A stretch of 64,000 nucleotides of DNA from Lasiodiplodia sp. COLG20 (lineage: Eukaryota; Ascomycota; Dothideomycetes; Botryosphaeriales; Botryosphaeriaceae). The notes under the pieces were generated by a model. That model did not search any database. It was not told where the DNA came from and was given only the letters and a program-made list of their open reading frames with translations. The stretch lies in assembly GCA_009801085.1 (NCBI GenBank), contig VNWV01000002.1, forward strand, positions 2,356,001 through 2,420,000, written 5' to 3'. The translations under genes and the position numbers were made by a program. Position 1 is the stretch's first letter. The number at the start of each line of letters is the position of its first letter. This document shows positions 52,820 to 64,000 of the stretch, in pieces.

Positions 52820-55603
52820 GGTTGGTGATGATCTGAACCGGATTGGTGGTTGCAGAGGAAGGCAAGTCAATGATGATGGCAGTCGAGTACACAAAGGGAG
52901 TTGTGTGATGAGAGAAGGAGGCAGAAGGCAGGGCGAGGCAGGCTCAATATAGGCGCGGCGCGGGGTCTGGCAGGCTGCGGGCTTTCTTTGGTGCAACAAG
53001 GTCTTGGGATGAGGAGACGAGCACCTGACCCGCGTTGTCCATCCATGCCACTCTCGAGATCAGCTCCTCTCCCCATGGCGCTGGTGCCGCCCCCGGGCTC
53101 ACCCCAGGGCGGTGCCCCGACGCGGGCAGGCTGGGGCGGGCGTTCGACGTGATGCTCACGCTGCCGCTCACACCACACAACGCAACGGCGCCAGTGCGCA
53201 GCATCCAGCGAATCAGCGTCGATCGCGCAAGCGAAGCTTGGGCCACGGGCAGCGCGCCATGCCCACCCGCCATTGGCCGGGTGCCAGCGTTCTTTGTTGC
53301 CAGAAAAGCTGGGGTGGCGCTGTGGTCGCGAGTCCGGAATGCGGGGAAAGCTCTTGGGCTGCTCCTGCCCGCGCTCGTTGGCTCTGCGGTTTCCCCTGCG
53401 CTGCGCCCTGCCGTCACGGCCTATGCTGTCATCCGTCAACTCTATGCAACCTGCCGGCCTGCTGTCTGCCCATTGGCCGTTTTTCGACACGCTGCTCGTG
53501 CTGCTCGACCTCCACGGTGTACATGCTTTGGCGGGCCGGACGCACGCATTCAGACAGCGGAAGTGTGGCACCCGAACGCTCGCCATGCACGCTACAGCAT
53601 ACTGACTACGCAACCAGCGGAAGTAAGGGGCGCTAATGCAGCATCAACCCCCGCAATCTTTCTCCTCCAACGCCTCTTTCGACCGATTGTCGTTGCTAGG
53701 GGCCTAGCTAACTACATGCTGATCGAATAGCCCCTCATTCGAGCTTTCCCTGCCCGCGTGCCGAAACTTGCATGGTTCCGTATGATGCGTCACTGGGACC
53801 TGGGCGGGCAATGGAAGCAGACGGGGGCCGCCGTTGCGGAGCTCTCACACGACACCTCTCGCGCGGCTGCTTCATCAGGCACCGGCTGCATTACGGCGCC
53901 TAGCTGTTCTGGGGCCTGCATGGTGTCGTGTTAATGGTCTACCGTTCCCCATGGTGCGGTTATTCGGCCCTCGCGGAAGGAGGGGGCTGAGGCCGATGAC
54001 GACAGTGGTGAACAGCTCTACGTAGGAATCCAAGTGGTACCGTGATGGCCCGCCCGGTCCCGATTCGGGGGTGAGTTTAGGACATGCGACTCTACGGCCG
54101 CTCTTTTCTCGGTCAATTGAAGCTAATTGAGTGACGATAGCTGAGCTGAGGTGGCATTCCGCGATGCTGGATTGCCGGTGTCGGCTGCATGCCGGAGCTG
54201 TGGGCGACAAGGAGCGCGCAGATGTTACCACCTGAAGATGAAGCAAGCCACCGCGTGTTCTGCCTCATCAGGCCCCCACATTGTCTCTGTAGAGCGAGAT
54301 GCGATGGCTGATGGGCACGGATGTGGTGAGATGCCGATCTCGCGTGTTGTGGCCTGCCTCCCCCCTCCCCGAAAATGCCGCCTGCGAGAACATGGGGCCA
54401 CGCAGTCATGTGTCCAGCCCCGATCGTTTATTTGCGCAGGTCTAGAGCAGCCGTTCGCGCGCATACGCAATATATGTGTCGATATCGGCCGAAATGCTCG
54501 CGTTCAATATGGCCTTTGCTTCACCTCCGCAATGCTGTCACTGTACGTCACTCGAAGAGGAAGTCTCATGCTATCGGTGGTATCCGCCTGTCTCTCATTC
54601 CGCCGTCATTAATTCCTCGCGATCAAGCACATTGGAGCTGGAACGCGACTGAGCGACATTCTGATCACCAGCAGTGTTCGGCACATAAATCCTATCAGAG
54701 ATATTTCTACATTCGTTGGTTGCCATCTCGGTCTCCCTTGTGCGCACTCATCGAAAAATAAGTATTTATTCCTCGGACCTCTGGGTACTTACGATCGAAG
54801 TTCGACACGAACCATGTCCAATTCTACACAACTTTATAATCAGAGCCCGATATCGCAACAAACTAGAAAGACTCTCTCCTTTGTCTGCCCACGGCATCAG
54901 CGATTCCACAAATGTGCTAGAGATTGAAGACTGCTGTGTTCTCGTTAGGGAGATGCAACAATTGAAGCTGGGTCGTAATTGGAAGAGCATGCATCCAAGT
55001 TACGGCGGTCTATATTACGATGCATCAAGAAGCTTTTCTCAACCACCGTTCCGTGAAGCTGAGCTGAGCTGACTATGGTTGTGTGTTGTAGCAGACCGGT
55101 GTCGACGGCAGAGCGGGCGCAAGGCGGAAAGGCCTCCCGCCGTCGCCCCACGTAGCTACGAAGTGGGGCTGTCCCCCAATCCATGCGGAGGATAGCCATC
55201 GCGCAGTGCTTTTCGACGCGCTCATCTGCTCTCATTGGATCAATGTCGGATCGAGCAGCTCAAGTCGTCCAGTAAGGACATGGCTACCTATGGCAGCGCA
55301 TCGTTGTGTGAAGAAGGTTTTGCGGACCGTAAAGGACGGTAGCGCTTCGATGACCTCATACCCGGTCGCCTAGCTGCATGAGCTGTTAACCAGTGGGGAC
55401 GTTGCGCAACCTTCGTCTTGACACGTTCGAAAAATCATCTGCGCAGATCAGGGTACTCGACCCCTCCATAGCAGCTGTCTGCTGTCAGAACTCCCTTCTT
55501 CCTGCAACCGTCTGATCGCTCCCCCCACGCGCAGCCAGCCGACTTCTAGCGTTCTCAATTCCAAATTTGAGAATCGGAAGCTTCCGCACAACTCTGCCTC
55601 AAG
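52820..55603. other. Large intergenic region, no gene recognised
   Basis: 2.8 kb upstream of both the DUF6699 gene (minus) and the GH13 gene (plus). From 52867 to 53730 there are long open frames on both strands at once (up to 248 and 231 codons). They are GC-rich, lack domains and mirror each other, as expected for chance frames. The remaining 1.9 kb is mixed composition with only short frames. Confidence 0.5.
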
Positions 55604-57881
<2,278 letters not shown>

Positions 57882-59678
57882 ATGATCAGGGGCTGCTAGA
57901 GGTACTTGAGTGGGTCAATGAGCTCTTTAACTCTGCTCTGATGGGTCAAGGGTCCGCGAGTGAGTGGTAGACGTACAGATGGACAATCAATGAAGATCCC
58001 GTGCACTGCCGCCGTGATGATACAGGTGATCCCTCAACTAGCTCTCAACCGAACTACAGCCCCCTCTTTCAGCCGATGGCCAGCGTGGGTTTGTTTTTTT
58101 TTTTTTTTTTGCTCATGTTATAGGTAGCTGAAGCTATCGTCCAGACGTGTATGTCGGATTTTTATCTTCATATTCTCGTCTAGACGATGGCTTCAACTAC
58201 CACATATCGTTTTTTTTTTTTTTTCTAAGGCAGAGCTGGGGTATCGTTACACTATGTTATAAAGCCCTGCGATTCTTCGTGCTAGCCATCGGCTGCGAGA
58301 GGGGGCTTTATGACCTCTCTTGATATACTAAAAAGTGAGAAACTGTCCACCAACTGGTAGCTGCCGGTAGAGTTACTTGTCATGCCCGCGCAGTCTTACC
58401 GAAGGCCATGCTCCTCCATCCCTTTGATGAATGCCTTATTCTCTATGGCTCTTTAGGATTAGAGATTCAAATTCTTTGCTCAAAGTATACTCAAACCACC
58501 TTGAAACCGACCCTTTTCCTTTTTCTTTCATTCCCGTCCTGCTACATCAGGTCGCAATTACCAGTTGGACCAGCGGCAAGGCGGACCAGCCAATGACACA
58601 GCTTCTTCTCAACCACAAACTGGTAGAGCATCCGTGCACAGTTCCATACTTTCACAGTGGTTGGTACGATTTCTTTCCTTTCCCCTCTTTTTACACCCGT
58701 CCCTTACCGCATTTGCGCCCCCGACGTCATCTGTGCGATTCAACCCCCCTGCCACGTGTTGCTGCGACTCATGGCCCTTTTCGCTTTTCCTTCCCCACAC
58801 CAAGACTGGCGCCCAAGACCCTATCATGGGGATCACTGGGGCCGCCGATAGTGGGGGGCCTGACGAACCTAACAGCACCAGAGCCAAAGCGAACGAACAC
58901 ATGAAGACCACAGCCGCATCGCACTTCAGATTTGTGCAAACACCGAGCTTTCTTATCAGAGAAATGCAGAAATTAAGCAAATAGGGAGCGGTGGAGGCGA
59001 TAGCGCTACACTCAGCGCATATCAGCACATGGCGCGATTCTATGGTCCGATTTGGGGCATGAGAATCCATAGAATAACTCGTGACATTCCCTCCTTTCCT
59101 CGGCTGATGTGAAGAGGTCTAACGTATGACTGTCCTCAACGCACTTCTTAGGGGTCCAGTGACTCATTCAACGGGTGAAAGAGACGGCGTTGAGGAAATG
59201 GATTGCTCGGAACCAAAGGATTGTCCAGCTAGTGGCTGGATTGGCACTGCCCGTGTCCAGTTTATGCCAAGTCATGGCGAAGCTCGGCATAAGACGCTGA
59301 GGGCACTTCTTAGTCACAGGATACGCGTATGCTTCGTACTCGGGAACTGGAAGAACTTGGGAACAGCAAGCTTGTGTTAAGGGTCATTTCCATTCATGAA
59401 TGCTGGTAAGCTCACAGCAAGCGTGCCGCTTCGTACGAATCTAATCGATTAAATATGATATGCTTGTGCCTCCCATGGCACTAATCCAACCGAGAGGGAT
59501 ATGCAAGGAGCGAGTGAGTATGCAACAGTCACACGCGTCTAGTGTACCCTTTCCTTTCCAACTTCGGAAAATGAACTGAAAGATGAATGAGTGGAGTTCA
59601 TCGTCAAGCCGCCTCCAGAGACATTAGTAGAGGGGCAAGGCGCCACACTGAAACATCATCGAGCGCTCCTCAGGGAGC
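57882..59678. other. Convergent intergenic region
   Basis: 1.8 kb between the 3' ends of the GH13 gene and svf1. Contains T17 (58094-58110) and T15 (58210-58224) tracts near the GH13 end. Short frames only. Confidence 0.55.
58094..58224. repeat. Two poly-T tracts
   Basis: T17 at 58094-58110 and T15 at 58210-58224, about 210 and 330 bases after the GH13 stop codon. Simple-sequence tracts. Confidence 0.9.
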
Positions 59679-60985
59679 TCACGAAATGAAGGTGGCCTCG
59701 GTGAACAGAAGGCCCTCCTCTGTCTTCTCCTCATCACCGACCTTGATCTTAAGCGTCAGCTTAGGCGTGTACTGGTAGATGTAAGGCTTGGTGCCGGCGG
59801 CGCTGGCAACAATAGCCTTGACGAATCCCGGGACTTCGGCCATGACGTCAACGCGATCCACACGCGGCCCAAGGGAACCGGTCAGGTCCGCGTGCACATC
59901 CTTTCCGTCCGCAGTCTTGCCGTCCCAGACATACGATGCAGAGACAGGCTCGGGCCAGTCGTTGTCCGTGTCCTGCTTCTTCTCCGTGTGCTTTGCAGTG
60001 TTGTGTGCTCCGGCAAAAATAAGCGCGCCCTCGGTTGCGATGCCGCCAACGCTGACCACGGTCGAGCCGTACGAGGGAGGGGTGACGTACTCCATCATAA
60101 CGGCGGAGTAGGTGGGTGACTGGAAGTTGACGAAGTTCCAGCTAGCGGCTGTAGTTTGGGTTGGTCAGTCCTGAGACGGCCGAAGGTGCGCCGATGCGGG
60201 ATATTCTCTCACCTGCGTGATGTGGCTTCATGCCCTGGAGAGCGTGCACGAAGAAGCCTCTGCCGGCGAAATCAATCTCGCCGGCCTTGGTCAGGATGCT
60301 GCCTTCGACCTTGCACCGGGGCCAGAAAGCGTGTCTCATCGAGCCCCAAGGGTTGGCGGGGTCGGTACCGAAGTAGCTTGTGCCATTCTTGCCAACGACG
60401 AAACCGGGGGCGGTCTTGGCGAACTTCAAGGTCACAATGCTCTGCTTGTTGGTCGAGGACTTGATGGTGTACGAGGAGCCATCGGCGGCGAGCTCGACGG
60501 AGCAGTTGTCGGCGTAGAAGCTGTGCTTGGCCTCGTCGAAGCGGTGGTTGCTCAGCGGGTCCGACGACCACAAGTGCGGCGTCTTACCGCCATCCTGGTA
60601 GAAGACCTTGCAGTTAAACTGGCACGTGGTGCGGATGCCTCTGTGAAGCAGGGTCATTAGGTCATTGCTAATTGCAGGTGGGCAGGAAGTTGCTCACACT
60701 ACATTGCTGTAGATGACCTGGACCATGGCGAGGTGGCCGCTGTCGGCAGTGAGGTAGAACGTCTGCGTCTCGACGCAGGTCGAGTCCATGGCAACCCACT
60801 TCAAGTCATCTTTCTGGAGCTCGGTGTAGGGCGTGTCGGCGGCCTGCTTGGTGACTGGCTGGATGGCTTCGGGGCCATAGATGGGCTCCTGGGTGCCGGC
60901 GACGTTGGCGAGCCTGCACGGTGAGCATCTGGGGCGCAGGTGCGCGGAGGAAGGTAACTGACTGCTGCTTGGCCCAGTTGAACAT
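59679..60985 (-). CDS. svf1: Survival factor 1 (Svf1)
   Basis: Lipocalin-like protein needed for survival under oxidative and cold stress in yeast and linked to ceramide transport and sphingolipid synthesis. Exons 60985-60963, 60913-60698, 60640-60213 and 60148-59679 give 378 residues, the family's size. The N terminus [18 protein letters not shown] is the amphipathic membrane-binding helix, split by the first intron (donor GTCAGT). Conserved blocks are [40 protein letters not shown] and [10 protein letters not shown], then [20 protein letters not shown] across the last junction and [18 protein letters not shown]. The protein ends [10 protein letters not shown]. It is divergent from the kinase gene. 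Confidence 0.94.
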
Positions 60986-61949
60986 GGTGGATGGAAGTGC
61001 GGTTTGCTTGGCTGGGTTGTACGGATGTGTCGGGGTGGGGGTGACGGTTCGGGCGGCAAGGCGGCAGGCTGCGAAAGTTCGGCGCGTCTAGAAGGCAGGA
61101 AAGGCGAGGCACGCGCGCGGCGCGCGGAAGGTGTCACTGGGCGGAAGCGGCGGGCGTGCCTTGGCGGGTCTTGTGCCGAATCGGGGCAAGCCGAGGCCGG
61201 CAGTGATTGGTGGCCTGGCTGGTGTCACGGCTTCTGCGCTCCAGGGCCGCGGTGGGCGATGCGCTATGACGGCGAGGTCGCTCAGAGTCTGCTGGCTAGA
61301 ATCCTCATCCACCCGGGCCCCGCTGACAAGGCCGCCGCCGCACATCGCACGTCTCCAGCAATTTCGTCCCTCTCCCTTCTCCTCACCACGCAGGTCCACT
61401 TGCGCGCAGACGATCGCCGCCCCCAGCGCTTCCGCTGCAGCCCGCACCCCAGTCTCGCCGCCGAGACTCGCAGCGCGCCCAGCCGGCTTTTGCTCGCCCT
61501 ATCGCCCTCTGCCTCGGCCAATTCCCGGCCGCGCCCAGCCCTCTCCCCTCGCGCGCCCTATGACGCGGGCGCCATCTCAATCGTTGTGACGACTCTTCAA
61601 TCCACGCCCGGTTGCGCTGCATCGAACCCTGGTTCTCAGGAACAGGCAGACCCGCCCGCGTGTTCCCCGCCATTGGTCCACCTGCGCGCCTTTCACCCGT
61701 CGGCACTCCCGCTCGCGCACCGCGGATGCTCCTTCGCTGCCCTAGTCTCTGTCCACACCAGCACTCACCACAGCACACGCTGCCCTGATTCCAGCTTGAG
61801 ATCGATAGCCTCCCGCGCCCACGACAAAGTAAGCTTAAAAATTGCCCGTGCGTCAGTGCACCCCTCTGCGGCGTAGTCCGTGGCGCCCGCTTCGATGCAG
61901 CAGCCGCCCAGGATCCTCTGACTGAGACTTTACTAGGCTCTTTCCGAAT
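60986..61949. other. Divergent promoter region of svf1 and the kinase, with a likely 5' UTR intron
   Basis: Very GC-rich stretch. On the kinase side a donor GTAAGC at 61829 and acceptor TAG ending at 61936 outline a probable 108-base intron in the kinase 5' UTR. The long open frames crossing this region lack domains. Confidence 0.5.
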
Positions 61950-64000
61950 ATGTCTAAATTTGAGCAGGGCGACGAAGCCCTCCAACAGGGTGTGCGCTTC
62001 GCCTCGCACAACGAAGAGATCGAGCCCGACCAGGTGCTCCAGCAAGTCGAGACGATGACGGGAGCGGAAGAAAGGCCAAGAGGAGATCTTGGCCCGGAAA
62101 CGCAACAAGAACTCCGCAACCTTGCCTCCACGCTGCAGCACTCGCGCCTCCAGTCAAAGAGATTAGAGAACTTCTCCTACGAGCCCGTGTCGTTGCCGGC
62201 CTCTAGAGTAAGCGACTTGGCCACTGACTCGGTCTTCGTTCCGCATGTTGATCCGTACTTGTAGGCGCCCTCTCCTTCGTCGGGTTCGCGAACGCCCATG
62301 GCATTTTCTGGCGCGCCGTCGCCCAGACCCTCTCCACCGACCTCTGCGATGCACTCCCCTCCACTCACCCCCGCCGCAACCCAGTCCAGGGACAGCAAGC
62401 AGAGCTCCGCGCCTGCGAGCCGGCTCTCGCAGGACTCGACCATCATGACCCCCGAGGTGTCTCCACCCCACGATACTCCGCCCACGTCGCTGTCGGCCTC
62501 GGAAGAGGAGAGGAAAAAGCCGCCACACATAAACGTTCCTGCCGCGCCCTATGCCAAGCATGGCTCCGACACGACCGGTATCACCAGCCATCCCAGGGAG
62601 CCTCCCAGGTTCACAGTTGGTCCCTCCGGTGATTCTCTGCCTGGATCAAAGGATGTTAGCCCCTCTGCTTCGGGCACAAGTACTCCTGGGGATGCCGGGA
62701 CTGGCCCCAGCACCCCTGCCCCACAGTCGCCATACATGCGCCCGACCTTGTCGCCAAGAGGCGAAATCGATGATCCCTACTCGCGCGCCAAACGGGTGCC
62801 GCAGAACCGCGACAGGACCTCGCTAGATCCAAGGTTTATATTCGGCCGTGACCGCGACGCGAAAGCCAAGTCTGCGACCTCACCGCTCCCCCGCTCCAGA
62901 GGCAACGGCTCGGAAAAGGAAGGGAAACGCCACACGCTCTTCCACGGCCACCACCACCACAAGAAGCATGACAAGCACGAGTACGATGACCATCGTGAGG
63001 AAACTGCTGATCATTTGAAGGAAAAGCACGGGTCAATGTCGGAACTGAAGAGGTTCTTTAAGATTGGGGGCCACAAGCGGGACAAGAGCAAGAGCAGGCC
63101 TGTGTCTCCATCCGAGTCATCCGGCGTCCTGTCGGCGAAGAACAGCAAATCTGGCACGCGTACTCCTCCTTCCAGAAGTAACACTGTCGCAATACCATTC
63201 GCCGATGATCACGGGCTCGAGGCCAGGTATGGCAAGTTTGGAAAAGTGCTCGGTTCGGGTGCGGGAGGTTCAGTTCGCATTGTAAAAAGAGCGAGTGATG
63301 GCACAGTGTTCGCTGTCAAGCAGTTCCGAGCCAAGCACTCGTACGAGAGCGACAAGGAGTACACGAAGAAGCTCACTGGCGAGTTCTGCATTGGCTCGAC
63401 GTTGCATCACGGCAACATCATTGAAACCATGGACCTGGTCCAAGAGAAGAGTAATTGGTATGTCGTGATGGAATATGCACCCTTCGACCTATTTGCGATC
63501 GTCATGACGGGCAAGATGAGCAGAGAAGAAGTCGCTTGCTGCACGCTCCAGATTTTGAACGGAGTCTCGTACCTGCACAGCATGGGATTGGCACATCGGG
63601 ATCTGAAGTTGGACAACGTGGTCGTCAACGAGCACGGGATCATGAAAATCATTGATTTTGGCAGTGCTGCTGTCTTCAGATATCCCTTTGAGAACGACAT
63701 CGTCCTCGCTAGTGGTAAGTTATCGTCTGTCGACTGAGAGTGGACACGCCGCGATCAGACTAACACGAAGTGTGCTGCAGGTATCGTTGGCTCCGATCCG
63801 TATCTTGCTCCTGAGGTTTATGACTTGCAGAAGTATGATCCGCAGCCCACTGATATCTGGTCGATTGCCATCATCTTCTGCTGTATGACTCTGCGTCGAT
63901 TCCCGTGGAAAGCACCCCGCACTTCGGATAATTCCTTCAAGCTGTTCGTTTCGCCTCCAAACACCAATGATTGGCCGCAGCACACGTCAAGAAAATCTTC
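61950..64000 (+). CDS. Ser/Thr protein kinase of the Npr/Hal (Hal4/Sat4-like) family, 3' end outside window
   Basis: Fungal-specific kinase family that controls ion homeostasis and nutrient transporters. Exons 61950-62207, 62265-63714 and 63781-beyond 64000. The first exon encodes [17 protein letters not shown] and joins at [11 protein letters not shown]. About 370 N-terminal residues are disordered and Ser/Pro/His-rich ([17 protein letters not shown]). The kinase domain starts near [17 protein letters not shown], with the ATP-binding Lys in FAVKQF, the catalytic loop [15 protein letters not shown], and [10 protein letters not shown] in exon 3. The visible end [15 protein letters not shown] is typical of Hal4-type kinases. 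The window cuts inside the C-lobe, so the last part of the kinase domain is not seen. Confidence 0.93.

Noticed and set aside
61004..61876. Plus-strand frame of 290 codons between svf1 and the kinase
   Set aside because: It spans both promoters and a likely 5' UTR intron donor; GC-rich with no recognisable domain.

Overview
This window is nuclear DNA from a filamentous ascomycete (Pezizomycotina). Genes are compact and carry short introns of about 50-100 bases, with GT..AG ends and CTAAC-type branch points. Typical fungal families are present: a Zn2Cys6 regulator, a fungal NACHT/STAND protein, an allantoate-permease-type transporter and a dynein heavy chain lacking the distal C-terminal region of animal dyneins. 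Dothideomycetes is a plausible guess, but the sequence alone does not fix the class. I reconstructed exon structures by eye from reading frame, splice signals and family conservation.

Layout. 1-5.3 kb: 3' part of the cytoplasmic dynein heavy chain. 7.0-10.8 kb: a small membrane protein and a vanillyl-alcohol-oxidase-type flavoenzyme. 11.3-18.1 kb: three minus-strand genes, namely an AT-hook protein with a tandem repeat, the Fe-S scaffold Nbp35 and ubiquitin E1 Uba1. 20.0-25.0 kb: an F-box protein and a Zn2Cys6 transcription factor. 25.8-28.5 kb: a NACHT-type STAND protein. 29.1-33.4 kb: a divergent amidase/MFS transporter pair sharing a promoter with several GATA-type sites. 34.9-39.9 kb: nucleoporin Nup84/107, the mitochondrial twin-CX9C protein Cmc4 and SUMO. 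40.5-42.8 kb: a succinyl-CoA synthetase alpha subunit joined in frame to a shortened beta subunit. 43.5-50.2 kb: an unknown charged protein, a TetX/UbiH-like flavin monooxygenase, a DUF4188 protein and ribosomal protein uL6 (L9). 50.2-52.1 kb: no protein gene, but two intron-like segments that each hold a box C/D snoRNA candidate with a guide to 18S rRNA. 52.1-61.0 kb: a DUF6699 protein, a GH13 oligo-1,6-glucosidase-like enzyme and Svf1. 62-64 kb: a Hal/Npr-family protein kinase cut by the window end.

Most genes are independent housekeeping or accessory genes. The only local arrangement suggesting joint function is the amidase/transporter pair. Uba1, SUMO and the F-box protein all belong to ubiquitin-like pathways but are scattered. 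The most unusual observations are the alpha-beta succinyl-CoA synthetase fusion with an internal presequence-like segment, the probable non-coding snoRNA host gene, a 5-nt micro-exon in the GH13 gene, and a Cmc4 gene whose first coding exon is only the ATG.
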